This document shows, one piece after another, positions 15,301-26,028 of a stretch of 64,000 bases of DNA. The notes under the pieces were generated by a model. The model searched no databases, was not told where the DNA came from, and was given only the letters and a program-made list of their open reading frames with translations. Position numbers and translations under genes: made by a program. Origin of the DNA: Pardosa pseudoannulata. Lineage: Eukaryota > Arthropoda > Arachnida > Araneae > Lycosidae. The stretch covers positions 16,578,475 through 16,642,474 of the forward strand of contig CM063506.1 in assembly GCA_032207245.1 (NCBI GenBank), read 5' to 3'. Positions within the stretch are counted from its first letter, which is position 1. Each line of letters starts with the position of its first letter.

Positions 15301-17039
15301 GTTGTGGGTCTCTGTCAGATGACAGTACTTGAACTCTACTTAGGCAACATCAATTACCTGGAGAAACAAAATCAACACTGGATCTTGAAAATCATGTGCA
15401 AATGATAGTTTTAAGGATGCATTGTTCAAAGTATATAAAATATGTATAATATGATAGGTGTACAAGAAAGTCATATGGTGTCCACATCAGAAATTTTTAT
15501 GTTTTACTTAAAAGGGATTGCCAAAGCTAAACTAACTTAAATCTGTTAGTGTTCCTTCAAAGAATTCTCAATTTTGTTTAAAAACACTTTGACAGTATGT
15601 GGCGTGCAAGGGGGATCCTCTCTAGCAGTCTGGTGAAACATGGCCACTTGCATGGAAAGACTTATAATGAATATTAGCTCTTTTTCAGTTGGATTGGAAA
15701 GTTTTGAAGTGATAAATTATAACTTAACTAATGATAACTTTTAATGCCAAGAAACTTCCAAATAAATTTATCAATACACTTAACTAAAAACAAAACTAAT
15801 AAAGTACAAGACAAAAAAATTAAGGCTTTAATATTTGTTATAAAAGATTGTTATTTGTTAAGTTTATCACAAAAAGATGAATGTTTTGCTCTAACCAAGG
15901 AAATAATTTGTATAATTTAAATGAAAGAGATTTAGTATTTAATATTTGCATTTCTGTTCATGCAGGATTGAGCACCTGCATGGAGAATTTTTTTCACCTT
16001 TATATAATTTTAAAGTGCATAATACATTAAATTTTTATGCTTAGAAAAAGTGCTTATGTTTCTCAAAATAAATTGTGATTTGTAATAATGTAATATATAG
16101 TTTATTAACTATGTTGATTTTTATCGTATTAAGTTTGTTACTTAAAGCTAAATTTATATTCTAGATGGATCTAATCAAGAGAAGGGTGTTATTGAAACTC
16201 CTGAAGTCCTTAACAAAACTTTTGACTATAGTGAATCCAAGAAAGATGAAATTGCTAAAACTTCAGATACAAATACCCCTTTTGTGTCATCTTTACCAAA
16301 GTCTACATTTTCTATTCCAACCCGAGATAAAGTGCCTCATCTACAACCTATTGTTTCTCATTCTAATGAAAAAAATGTTCATTTAAGTGGAGAAAAATCT
16401 CCTGTAAAAAAATTACAAGGGAAATCCTTGGTACCTCTTGCAAAAGCACATACTATTGATGAAAAATCCCCCATCACATCTGGTAAAGATCTGGTTGCAG
16501 AAATTGATGCTGATTCAAAAATGGTCAACCACTGTCTTCAAGAAGCAGAAATGTTAGAGCAACAGCTATCTCGTAAGCTTCAGCGGCAGCACCAGGATGG
16601 GTCATCTAATATTTCCCATTATATCCAGAATAGTCCTGCAAGAGGTCATGGACAAACTGAGCACAAAGGGAAGTCATATGGGTCTAGGTTACAGAAAGCA
16701 TCATCAACAAGTCAGATTAAGAATCTTACTGGTGCATCTGTTCGAGGTAAAAGTCCTGGTCGAATTGTGAAAAGCAATGCATCCAGTCCTTCAGTTGGTC
16801 ATGCTCCCAGATTAATACGTTCTAGTGAATCAAGGGAAAAATTGACTCCTAGAAAGTCATCCCAGTCTCCTAAAGCATCTTCAGCACAAAGGTCTTTCAG
16901 GTCAATGGAGAGTATTGCAAGTGTCCACAAGCAGTTATCGGCTAGTAGTGCACAAGCATCTAAACGTGTTTTGTCAAAGTCTAATCGACAGAGAGGTATT
17001 GCTAACAACACTAGGACTCCTATAATTGGTCCCAAATGA
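1837..17039 (+). CDS. BTB/BACK-like multi-exon gene, 3' part (BTBD8-like?)
   Basis: Seven exons (1837-2028, 4455-4637, 6681-6836, 9742-9871, 11378-11445, 13157-13703, 16165-17039) join with GT/AG sites and compatible phases (0,0,0,1,0,1) into one open frame of about 716 residues ending in TGA at 17037-17039. The first ~240 residues are helical and hydrophobic (CLPLAVVCGLTELRDKCIYW, then WNVTALEEDIISAVEL and a CERYLIQNA stretch). They resemble the post-BTB/BACK helical region of BTB proteins. A short proline patch (EKPTAPPPRLSSLQR) leads into an acidic Ser-rich segment. The last 250 residues are Ser/Lys/Arg-rich with several SP/TP sites. The layout (BTB/BACK followed by a long disordered basic tail) fits BTBD8-like proteins, which are linked to clathrin-mediated endocytosis, but this assignment is from memory of family architecture. 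The BTB domain itself and the start codon lie upstream of the window. The gene structure is solid; the name is tentative. Confidence 0.72.
2075..2549. mobile_element. TTAA-flanked foldback element (CCCTCTGACTG termini)
   Basis: The left end CCCTCTGACTG at 2075 and its exact reverse complement CAGTCAGAGGG at 2539-2549 are 11-bp terminal inverted repeats. Each is flanked directly by TTAA (2071-2074 and 2550-2553). TTAA duplication with CC-starting termini is the hallmark of piggyBac-type insertion. The 475-bp interior codes for nothing recognisable, so this would be a non-autonomous (MITE-like) copy. It begins 42 bp after the donor of exon 1, inside the intron. Confidence 0.75.
2618..3335. repeat. 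Tandem duplication, ~355-bp unit x2
   Basis: The block from about 2618 to 2979 is repeated from about 2980 to 3335 with very few differences. For example, GGTGGCCACAAACGTGAAAG occurs at 2761 and again at 3114, an offset of 353 bp. The two copies differ mainly by small indels in T-runs and around 'TAATTTATATTTGG' versus 'TAATATTTGG', so the duplication is recent. It lies in the intron between exons 1 and 2 and I see no coding content or element termini. Confidence 0.9.
4455..4637 (+). CDS. Exon 2, BTB/BACK-like gene
   Basis: Acceptor TTTTTTTAG before 4455 and a consensus donor GTAAGT at 4638. The 183 nt are exactly 61 codons, phase 0 at both ends. The peptide begins TVDSVIEITLNCDRLITTLP and continues with TEPIFGMVTRLLQDCIHFMA. 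It is an alternation of hydrophobic helices consistent with a helical repeat region after BTB. Confidence 0.8.
4638..6680. other. Intron 2: no gene; short (AT)n and a compositional patch
   Basis: This intron is strongly AT-rich except for roughly 5190-5640 and 5830-6240, which are less AT-rich and look like degraded inserted sequence. No open frame or element end could be identified there. A short (AT)n run lies at about 6284-6312. Confidence 0.5.
6681..6836 (+). CDS. Exon 3, BTB/BACK-like gene
   Basis: Acceptor CTTATTGAAG ends at 6680 and donor GTATTT follows 6836. It has 52 codons in phase 0. The peptide starts GQSWNVTALEEDIISAVELT and ends in an acidic Ser-rich stretch SAENSEFSDFTQ. Phase and composition agree with exons 2 and 4. 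Confidence 0.75.
7309..7764. repeat. Tandem duplication, ~228-bp unit x2
   Basis: The sequence starting AGAGTGAGTCATGATTAAAG at about 7310 recurs at about 7538 with the same order of motifs (CAGGTGCATTTG, CATGTTGTGTGTAAAAAATG, TTGTTTAATATAA). The units carry scattered substitutions, so this event is older than the 2.6-3.3 kb duplication. It lies within the intron between exons 3 and 4. Confidence 0.85.
9742..9871 (+). CDS. Exon 4, BTB/BACK-like gene
   Basis: Acceptor TCTGTATAG before 9742 and donor GTATGT at 9872. The 130 nt begin in phase 0 and end one base into a codon. The peptide starts NFVDLLHKISRHCERYLIQN and continues HCQSWACLAPQVQKRIKD. The single terminal G pairs with CT at the start of the next exon to give Ala. 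Confidence 0.8.
11378..11445 (+). CDS. Exon 5, short proline-rich linker exon
   Basis: Acceptor TTTTTCACTTGCAG precedes 11378. Donor GTGATT follows AAAGG at 11445. The 68 nt add to the 130 nt of exon 4 to give exactly 66 codons, restoring phase 0. The peptide reads AAVIVFEFEKPTAPPPRLSS then LQR. This marks the switch from helical to low-complexity sequence. Reading through the donor reaches a stop at 11479-11481, so splicing is needed for the tail. The donor is the weakest of the gene. Confidence 0.7.
11941..12171. mobile_element. TTAA-flanked palindromic MITE, copy 1
   Basis: A 231-bp palindrome-like block begins CTGTTTGAGTGCTACG and ends CACACTCAAACAG, with TTAA on both sides (11937-11940, 12172-12175). 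Its two halves are near inverted copies: GCACGATCGCAGTTCCACGC in the right half mirrors GCGTGATTGCACTGCTGTA in the left. A homologous copy lies at 56956-57170. TTAA flanks suggest a piggyBac-related non-autonomous family. It lies in the intron between exons 5 and 6. Confidence 0.85.
12467..12495. repeat. Short hairpin in intron 5
   Basis: CCAGTATCGAG and CTCAATACTGG form an 11-bp nearly perfect stem with a short loop. No role is apparent. The following 300 bp (12,640-12,940) is less AT-rich than the rest of the intron and may be a decayed insertion. Confidence 0.5.
13157..13703 (+). CDS. Exon 6, acidic Ser/Asp-rich region
   Basis: Acceptor TTTTTCTGAATAG before 13157 and donor GTAAGC at 13704. 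The 547 nt begin in phase 0 and end one base into a codon. The peptide runs from KLKKQSEVEEVSNLERSTYP through a Lys/Asn-rich part to an acidic end (DSLEANDISSDSKDDIDVSV). It is low-complexity and presumably disordered. Reading starts at 13157 rather than at the Met at 13232, because the frame is open upstream to the acceptor and matches exon 5. Confidence 0.85.
13704..16164. other. Intron 6: nothing identified
   Basis: An AT-rich 2.46-kb intron with no open frame of note, no inverted-repeat ends and no recognisable element. Confidence 0.6.
16165..17039 (+). CDS. Terminal exon 7, basic Ser-rich tail
   Basis: Acceptor TATATTCTAG before 16165. The G left over from exon 6 plus AT gives Asp, and the frame runs to TGA at 17037-17039, ending NNTRTPIIGPK. 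Notable stretches are a predicted helix AEIDADSKMVNHCLQEAEML and a long Ser/Lys/Arg-rich tail with repeated SP/TP sites (RGKSPGRIVK, LTPRKSSQSPK). Such tails often bind microtubules, endocytic adaptors or nucleic acid; nothing here decides which. The exon looks intact, with no stop or frameshift. Confidence 0.88.
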
Positions 17040-17307
17040 TTGTATATAGTAGTTCTATTGAGTATTGATTATGTTAAAAAAAATGCTGTGATAGTAAGTG
17101 ACTGGCTACCATAGTTCTGGATACTGTGAATACTTATTTATTTTTTTTTAATGTACTACTTTTAATAACTACTGTAAAATGTACATATTTGGAAGTTTTT
17201 AATTTTTAAGTAGCTATATTTTCTAAAAACTTTTGTATATGAAAATTTTGTCTTGTAACATTAGATTTGGTGATCTATTTTATTCTTTATTTTGTTAAAC
17301 TTTATAC

Positions 17308-17313
17308 AATAAA
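17308..17313 (+). promoter_or_regulatory. Polyadenylation signal AATAAA
   Basis: The first clear AATAAA on the + strand downstream of the stop at 17039, giving a predicted 3' UTR near 290 nt. A second AATAAA (TTTTAATAAAAC) lies at about 17,719 and could serve a longer isoform. Confidence 0.5.
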
Positions 17314-17329
17314 TCTTTTTATTACCAGC

Positions 17330-18616
17330 TATTTAATTAAAAAAATTAATACTGATTTCTAGTATACAAAGTTTTCTTATTCTTTCATATTTATTTAAGA
17401 CAATTTTCTTTGTATTCATACCCTAAAGGTATCTTAAATCTATGTTGGGCATTCATTTACTATCACTGAACTACTATTTCTAGCTTATCTTGATGTACAT
17501 AACTGAAATGTATATTCTGTATTATTTCTGTCAGAAACATAGCACAATTTGTAAAATATCACTTAGATTGGGATAAAAAATGTAAAATTACAGAATACCC
17601 AAAAATTCATAGCTGTATGTTAGCTTATTGTAGTGTAGCGTTGAGAATTGCAATCCATAGAGGATTTTAAGTATTTAAAAGTATTTTTACCTGTTGTACA
17701 TAAGTTTGTTTGAATTTTAATAAAACAAAAATTATATAGTTAATTTATGTTTTATTAAAAACTTAGTTTATTAGTTAGTTAATTAACTTATTTCATGGCT
17801 GGTAGAGTTATATAGAAAATTGCAGTGATTTCAGTAGCTAATCTTTTATTTTCAGAAACTGAAATCTATGTTTTTTAAAAAACAAAATTGTTTAGTTATA
17901 GATTATAAATTTGGACTTTATAAATTTTGACACTATTTTTAACAAAATGATTTTTGAAAAAAATAGTTAAAAAGCTATTAAATTTGTTTTTAAACCAACA
18001 TGTTGCCTTTTGTTAGTATAAAAAAAAATTTAATTTTATAGTACGTATTTAGTCAGATATTTTAATGGTGCTAATTGTGTTTTAAATATTTTGCATTCTA
18101 GCTAAATCATAATTAATCTACATTGAAGCTATTTTCTATGCTTTTAAGTTGTTTCACCTTATGGTCTAAAATCAAAATTGCAGTCTTTGCACATTTAATT
18201 CTTTGCTGTGTTTTTCTTAAAAGTGACAATTATAAATGACAATTGTAAAAAGACATTTATAAATGTATGATAAAAATGAAAAATTCTATGATTTATACTT
18301 ATTCATTGCATTTCACAAACTCTTGATAACTAACTTTTGACAGTTGAACAGTAAACCCTAGTTTATTAATTAAACACAGTAAACATGAGAAATAAATAAA
18401 CTTCTGTTAATTTTTTTTTTTAATTTATAATTTAAGTAAGGTGTTTAAACTTTATTATTGGAACAATAACTTCTATACATTTCAATAAAATCAAATCTAT
18501 TTACATGTTGATAGGAACAATGAAGCTTTTTGATGATTATGATAATATTAGTAATAATAAGTTTTGAAACACTTTTAAAATTAACTGTGTTATAGTACAA
18601 TACTTGAAATTTATGA

Positions 18617-18683
<67 letters not shown>

Positions 18684-19079
18684 ATTGTGTATTCGACTTG
18701 AAAACAAATGAAATCAATTTTCTTAATGTAAAGAATATGTTCATGTGTTTTGAACTGTGATTGTCTGTCTGAAATATTTTTCACTCTGTCATGTAGTCAT
18801 GTAAAACATACCTATGTTTAGTAGTTGCATCTTAAATATGGTGTTTATCAATATATGGTGTTTGTTTCTTGGAATTTTACTTGCAAATATTATTCATGTA
18901 TTTTCCAGCATTATATAGAGTCAATATTTCCCTGTTTATTTATTTACTTATTAAATTTTTTATACATATGTAGTATTTTAGAACGACCATAAATTAAATA
19001 AGACAATGCTTTTTAAAATCATCAAAATAATTAACTTATCAATAACTCTTATTCAGCATATAATTACACTTAATCGTCT
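17330..19079. other. Intergenic AT-rich DNA with (TA)n
   Basis: No gene is seen. It contains a pure (TA)n microsatellite at 18618-18681. The apparent Tyr/Ile-repeat open frame through it is an artefact of the microsatellite. Confidence 0.7.
18618..18681. repeat. (TA)n microsatellite
   Basis: About 32 uninterrupted TA dinucleotides. Confidence 0.97.
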
Positions 19080-19083
19080 TTAA

Positions 19084-19486
19084 CCTAGAAGTACCATGTA
19101 TTGGTTGATTTCCTGCTCTTTTTCCTTAAAAATACCAATCCTTCCCCCTAAAAAGTTGCAATTAGGAGATTCCATCTGACTGACCTTGATAGCTGTAGCT
19201 ATTATCCAGTACAGTTACAAGTCATTCTTACATTTGTTTCAGTATTATATTGCTCTTTACTTTTGGAAACTGTCTTTTTGATTATGCTGTTAGTAATTTT
19301 GCTTGCTAATTTCTATCTCATTTTTTTTTTTTTTTTTTTTTTTTTTTGAAGACGTCTCTTCTTAATCCAATATATATGTTAACTCCATTATATAAAGTCA
19401 TTAAAAAGTAACTTTGGAAAACTAAATGAAAATATTTCTTTTTCCTTGTTACAAGTAGCACATCAACCAGTACAAGTGCATAAGGG
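19084..19486. mobile_element. Candidate TTAA-flanked foldback element
   Basis: TTAA at 19080-19083 and 19487-19490 bracket 403 bp. The right end, read in reverse, is CCCTTATGCACTTGTACTGG then TTGAT. The left end is CCTAGAAGTACCATGTATTGG then TTGAT, so the termini are similar but imperfect inverted repeats. A 27-bp T run (19321-19347) sits inside. No coding content. Confidence 0.45.
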
Positions 19487-20424
19487 TTAAAAAAAAATGG
19501 ATGCAACTAGTGTCAGTTTATAAGCATTTTTCTGACTATTCATTCATAAAACTACTAAATGTAATAAGTTTCTTGAGTAACATTAAGGTTTATTCAGACA
19601 GGAAAATTAACTATTACCTTAAATTCAAAATTAAAACATATGAAAAAAAATTGCAATACTGAGAGTTCTTATAAATTAACATTCCCTCCCTTTCTCCCCA
19701 CTCTTTGTAGACTTTTTTTTTATTAGAAATCATTTTGCAGCTGCAAAAGGATAATGTTACATTAAACAATAATTGATCTTTAGAATATTATTGACTTAAA
19801 ATTGGTGTAGTGTTTTCTTTAGACTGTTATTTCAACTTTCAATAACAACATTTAAATGTGATATAAAGTATTAATAAAGAATTTCAAAAGACAGATATTT
19901 ATTCAAGTCTATCTTTGAGCTTCTGTAAAAATGTAAAGTATGGGTTAGAATAAATTTTTAAAAGAAAATTAGAATAATGTTGGTGTTTCTAAATTATTTT
20001 ATGAATGCATTATTTTTGGCAAGATGCTAATCCAAGTTTTTTATTCTCGTATTTTACTAAAATGAATAAGAGAATAATAAAGTGATTTGTATCAGTAGCT
20101 GACTCATTCAAATACTAACTTTCCTATTGTCCTTAGTACACCCTACTCTTATCAAGTGGTGCAGCCATGTAGAGGTGGGGAGTTGAGGAGTTCTAACCCC
20201 TCCCAAAAGTTCAGATATTTTTTAAAAGCTTTTTAAATGTACTTTTAATATAATACAAAATAATAAAGTAAGCTTCCAACATTTGAATTATTTTTTAAAA
20301 AATGGGAATAACTTATTGCTTTGTTTCTAGTATTATACCAATATATGACCTTTCTTTAGTTATGCTAGTTTTTTATTGATAAAGCTAATAAGGAAAACTG
20401 ATGGATGACTTAACTATGATGTTG

Positions 20425-21056
20425 CAGGGCCTTAGCCAGAAGTTATATTCGGAGGGGGACATTGTTTTTTGTGAAGGAAGCTTCAATAAAACTAGAGGTT
20501 TTCTTATATATGTATACTCCTAATAAGTATCGTAATGCAATGTGATTTTCAAATATCAAAATTAAAAAATGATATAATGAACAAATTTATAGCCTTAAAT
20601 GAGTCATGTAATGAATTTAATAGTAAAATTAACATTAAAAATATATAATCTATACATGGTAATAAATTCTAATTTTTAAAACAGAAGTATAACTAAAGAA
20701 AAAAAATAATTTTGAAAGAAAATCAAAACATTCAATTTTTGCTTGCATATTATAAAGTATGCTCTATTTGAAATTTTCGCCAAAACATTTTCATAAATTT
20801 CTTCCGATTGTGCAACAATATTTTGACGAGATGCCAAAAGTGCTAGTCAGTCTGTTCTAACATGTTGAATCCAATTTGTACCGATTCCTTAATTCAACGT
20901 TGCTGTTCTATGCCCATTGTTATATATGCACAGCTAGGCAGACAATACACCCACACACATGGTGTATCGTCTCACCCTCTTCTTTCCACAAAATGGTCTT
21001 TAAGAATTTTGGAGGGGGACCACTCCCCCTAATCCTTCCCCTTGCCTATGGCCTTG
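20425..21056. mobile_element. Non-autonomous hAT-like element, 632 bp
   Basis: Terminal inverted repeats CAGGGCCTTAGCC (left) and CAAGGCCATAGGC (right, reverse strand) bound the element. An identical 8-bp sequence TGATGTTG flanks it on both sides (20417-20424 and 21057-21064). An 8-bp target duplication and CA-G-G-type ends are the signature of hAT transposition. G-runs lie next to both ends. There is no intact transposase; a broken reverse-strand frame near 20,800 is too short to call. A truncated relative of the right end lies at 54,888-55,010. Confidence 0.85.
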
Positions 21057-21064
21057 TGATGTTG

Positions 21065-22931
21065 TTAGGTAATACTATCCAGAGCTTTATATTAAACCTA
21101 TTTTAATGCAACAATTTAAAACATAGATCTTAGATTGAAAATAATTAATGCAGCTGCATATATAGTCTTGATTTATCAGATGATTTTTATCACTGAAAAT
21201 CTCAAAACTATCAGATAACTGTGTGTAGTGATCCTACAAGCCTTGCCTGGGATAACTTGAAAACTGACTGAGTTGAATAAAATATTAGTTTTTTCTACCT
21301 TTTAATACAAAAGCTTTAAAAGAAAATTGAAGACTTCTTACCTAAAATTAAGTTTAGGTACTAGTCCCCACCAGAGAGAAGTAATGGCTGCACTGCTGTG
21401 CTTACCTAGTAAATTATTCATAATGTGTAGAAAAAATTTAGTTCAATTTTGTTGATTATGCCTTTGTATTAATTTAAAACTTAACACTTTATATCCTACA
21501 TTAGAGTTTGATAACACTAATTGTTGCTTTCACTGATAAATTGCTGTGAATTCCTGTGCTTCCAATGTTTTATAAAACTTTATTTTAATATTCCACTTTT
21601 TGCATTGTGACTTTGACATACAATTTTTATGGTTAAATTTTCATAGATGCAATATTAAGAATTTAAGATGTGATATATGATCTAGCTCATGGGATGGTAA
21701 CATTATTGTTTAATACTGTTAAAATTATTTGAACCTTTTTAAGAACTGTTTTTGATTAAGAAGCTTTTAAAGAGTTTTCATAATCATTATGTTCATTACA
21801 AAACAAACTTTTTTTTCTTTTGATTCTTCATTTTCTTTTGCAATTATGCATTTTGCAATTTCATTTGTAAAAGTTTGCTTTAAAATAATGTTTTTATTGG
21901 CATTTGATGTAAATATTACTTCAAGTAAGGATATATTCTTTTATAGATAATATTTCATCCACATTTAATAAAAAATTTGTTTTATTTTTAAGTATTCAGG
22001 ACGTTTTAATGGGAAATTCCTCAATGTTGCAGCATTACTCAATAATTTTACTTCTTTTTTTCAAAGGAAAATAATTTGCCGTTTTGCTTTTGCTTATAAT
22101 CATCTTTTCTTTGGAAATTTGATTTGTAAAAGTTTCAGTTTTAAAAGAACATGATTCTGTTTGGCTAGTTTGTAATGTAAATATCTCTTAATGTAAGGAT
22201 TTATTCTCTTGTAGGTAGTATTTCATTTACTTTTGATGAAATAATTTACTTTATATGTATTCTAAATGAATTTAAATGTAATTGTTGAATGAATTCCCTT
22301 TTTATCCTGAAGGAAAATTTGCTTTTGCATTTTTTCTTAGAATTTGAAAGGAATTTCACTTTGAAACCCAAAGCTTTTAACTTCTTTTATAAACATTTAC
22401 ATTAAAATGTGTTTTATTTGAGACTTGTAAGTTTGTAATTGCTTAATTTAATTCTTTTTGCATTAATTTCCTCTAAATTTATCTGAAAAGAAATTATTAA
22501 AATAATCAAGTTAAGCTTTCAAATTTAATAACTAAGACTTTAATGGTTTAATACCAATTTCTTTATAACCACTGAACATTAACAAACCAGTGTTAAGAAA
22601 ACTTTACACATTATTTTAGGGACCAAAGAATAAGATAATTTTTAAAAGATAATTTCGTGTCATTATTATAAAGTGTTACTGTTATAATTTGCTGTGAAAA
22701 GTTGTAATCAGTAATATTTAATGTTTAATATCCCTTGATGTTCCTTATATTTTGTACTTCCGTACAATCTTTAGGTTACCCAAATTTATTTCTAGCACAT
22801 ACTATATTATTGAACTGAACTATCTCATTCTGTTAAATATAGTTTTAACCACACTCTTTTTGAAATGTGTGAGTTTGTTATTATTTATTCTATTTAATTT
22901 ATAAATGTAATACTTTGCTACAAACTTCTAA
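21065..22931. other. Intergenic; degenerate ~275-bp tandem repeat
   Basis: No gene is seen. Between about 21,845 and 22,390 two diverged units share the order TTTCATTTGTAAAAGTTT, TGTAAATAT, AAGTAAGGATATATTCT and AATATTTCAT, suggesting an old tandem duplication with a period near 275 bp. Confidence 0.5.
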
Positions 22932-23148
22932 CCCTAGAATGCTATCCTTACATTTTGGAGATGTTCAGTTATTAAAACAATAAACTCTTAAATGCTGAAA
23001 ATAACTTTAATATGTGCAATAAATAATTTTTTTAATGAAGTCACAAGTATTACTTACCTTTCCTTGCTCTAAAATTATATTTTTAGAGTTATTTTGCAGA
23101 TATAATAATAGTAGCAACATTTAGCAAAAACATGATAGCATTCTAGGG
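22932..23148. mobile_element. TTAA-type foldback element with 15-bp perfect TIRs
   Basis: CCCTAGAATGCTATC at 22932-22946 and its perfect inverse GATAGCATTCTAGGG at 23134-23148 bound 217 bp. The right flank is TTAA (23149-23152) and the left flank CTAA, one base off. The interior (ACATTTTGG, then AATAACTTTAATATG, then TTACCTTTCCTTGC) recurs in diverged form at 52,640-52,869 and 56,059-56,240. It is therefore a repeat family with three copies in the window. Confidence 0.85.
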
Positions 23149-23152
23149 TTAA

Positions 23153-25492
23153 CTGAATTCTTACTTACAAAAATTATCCAAATGTCAAAGTAATTTAATT
23201 TAGTTTTTATGCACCTAATAAAAGAGTTTTTAAAAAAAGCTTTTTCCATTTATTATCCAGCTTTCATGTGATTAAACCATTTCTTGATGGAAGATTGATC
23301 CCATGTAGCATCTTTTCTCAAAAATGGAGCCTTCTAAATGTTTTATAAAAATGTTAAATTTTAAAAACATTAATCTGGAAAGTGTGAAAGAAATTCTAGC
23401 AGTTTTTATGCATTTCATCTATGTGTAACATCTGATAAATTTAATGTAAAATTTTAAGCATTTTGAGATTGCTAGCTTCAAATTTCTGACATGGATGTTA
23501 TACTTTAAACAGTATGAACTCTTTGAGGTTTCATATTTGACTTTTGCCTAGAAGCTCACAGTGTCTAGAGCTGCTCTTGGAACCTTTTCTAAAGATATGT
23601 GCCACACAATAGGTGCTAATCAGTGTTTCAAATCATTTCACATTGTAGTTACTCTTGTATAAGTGTTGGCAAATTGGCCAAATTAGAGTAGGTTTTTTCT
23701 TATCATGTTGTTTAAACATCTCAAAGATAAACAACATTGTATATCATCAGTTTGGTTATTGTTATTATTGTATATTTGTTTCTTTATTTTTATGCTTATA
23801 CTTTATTCTAGTCATTGTTATATGAGAGGTAAAAATGTTTTTATTAAAGTAATATATAAAATCAGCAATTTAAAATGTCAGATTTTAGTTGATACTTTAT
23901 AAGTAAGGGTTGGGAAAGACATTATCCGGTGAATTTTAATGTACATTGTTATTTTATAAAGTATTGAAATTCATGTAGCTGTAAGTATAGACTTAACAAA
24001 ATCTCAAGTTGTTTTTGATATTGTGCATGCAGATTTTATTTCTGTTAACATTTTGTTTTTGTTATTGATAGATAAATTTCATATCACTATTTATTTCAAG
24101 TTGAAAGAATTTTTTATACATTTTCATCAGTTTCTTTAATTTATATATCTATATATACACCCACACAAAAAAAATTGTATATGTTTATGTATTAATTTTG
24201 TACATTATGTAGCATAAAAATGTAACAATAAAAACATAAAAAGGGATAGAAAATTAAATCCAAATTTTTACATTTGCAATAAACATTTTGTTTATATAAT
24301 GTAAAATTATAATTGTTGATAGAGTAAATTGGTATGTAGTGAATGAAATCTTACAGCCTTGTTATAAAAGCTAATGAGACTTATTGAACTGGCTTTTGGC
24401 ATAACAGTTTTTCTTAATATAACTTAAAGTTGGTCAAATGCCCTCTATTTCTATATTGATATACACATTTGTATTCATTAGTACTAAGTTATTTGCAATT
24501 AAAAATAGAATACTGATAGAGTAAGGTGACCAGGTTAAATCCATGGGTTATTGGAAAATAATAGGTACTAGAAACAAAATTTCAAATAGTTATTCTACTC
24601 TTAGTTAAAATTAATATATTGTAAATTTTAATGATTACAAAGGTTATAAAGAGAGAGAATATATTCACTGACCAAGAACCTAAAAAAACAAAGGGATTAC
24701 TAAAAGTTTTGTTGAATATATGTAACTAGCTTGGTAACATGAAGGTTCTTTTATGTATTTTTAATCCCTGAGGGAGTGCAAAATTGTATAAAGATCCATC
24801 TTTAGATCCCAAACTTGTATTTGTTTAGAATCTTTAGGTATCATAATTTAGAATCACAATACCTAGTCATAAAAAGAGCAAACATTATATTTATTTTCTT
24901 ATTTCACTTTGAATTTATTATAATTTTTGTGCCTTAAACATGTGACTCAAGATATATGCTTAAAGGTTTTCAAACTCTTCCCTAATTTATGTGCAATATG
25001 ATGTATTATTTTAATTAAAGTGTAAATGTTCTTGAAATGTAAATATTTGCTCACGAATTCTGGTTTTCTATTTATTTGTATGAAAACCTTATTTACATTA
25101 TTTGTCCTGAATGAAAATAAAATTGAGCTGTTGCACAAAAATGAATTGGTTTTTTATTACCAGCTGAAGCACCCAACATTCCTCAAGATTATAAGTGTGT
25201 GTGAGACATAAAACAATCCAATTAGAATGAGTATTGATGACTCAAATGGAAGTCTTATTTCCTTCTCAAGATGATCATCTAACCCTCACACTCATTAATA
25301 ACTATGTCATTTTCAAATACCTAGCAAAGCGTCAAAAGCATTACACCTCAAGTCGTGACTCAAGTTCACACAATTAAGCTTTTATGAATAATGATTGCTG
25401 AACCTGCAATTTCACATCTTGTTGCAATTCATATGTAAAACAAGCCCACGGTTAAAGTAAGAAAGGGTATTTTGGAATGCTCTCACGTATCT
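23153..25492. other. Intergenic AT-rich DNA, nothing identified
   Basis: Only short chance frames; no inverted-repeat ends, splice-bounded exons or RNA genes were recognised. Confidence 0.6.
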
Positions 25493-25656
25493 GGGTGCTA
25501 CTACATAGCAGTCGAGATATGTCACACGAGAAAACTGCATTATTGACGCTGCAGGTAGGAGATCTTTGGGCACCAAATTCCTACTTCTATTGACCTCTTA
25601 CGTCATTATGATGCAGAGGCCGCCTGACATATCTCGACCGCATTATGGTAGCACCT
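25493..25656. mobile_element. Foldback MITE 'GGTGCTAC', copy 1
   Basis: It starts GGGTGCTACTACATAGCAGT then CGAGATATGTCAC, and ends with the inverse (TGACATATCTCGACCGCATT then ATGGTAGCACC). About 35 bp at each end are inverted repeats. Two further copies with the same termini lie at 26141-26321 and 27587-27763. The interiors share TCATTATGA and related motifs but are diverged. Confidence 0.85.
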
Positions 25657-26028
25657 CCTTTGCCTAAAACAGCTTAATCGATTAAGAGGATAAAATTAAT
25701 TCAGAATTTGGAAGTCGCTCTCGTTAAAGTTTTTGCATTGCACACACACATATGTAACATGTTAAAAATTATCCAATAAGTGACAAAGTTATATTCCTTT
25801 ATTTTAATTTCCATTTCGTAATGCAAACGAAACTTCGATGCACAGAACTCTACAACTTTTGTCACTGGAGCGAAATCACTGACTTCATTTGTGTTTTAAT
25901 ATTCATCAGAACGGTCGCAGGAGAATTTGTAGATTCACCTTAGTTTTTGAGCCTCATAGCCACTTTTTTTTTCAACTTAGCAATTTTAGTTGTTTCATCA
26001 TCGCACTGGAGCTTCATTTACTGGCTCT

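Noticed and set aside
16799..17035. 78-codon minus-strand frame
   Set aside because: Shadow of the terminal exon of the + strand gene.
20876..21106. 76-codon frame in the hAT-like element
   Set aside because: It runs through the terminus and into flanking DNA, with no transposase motif.
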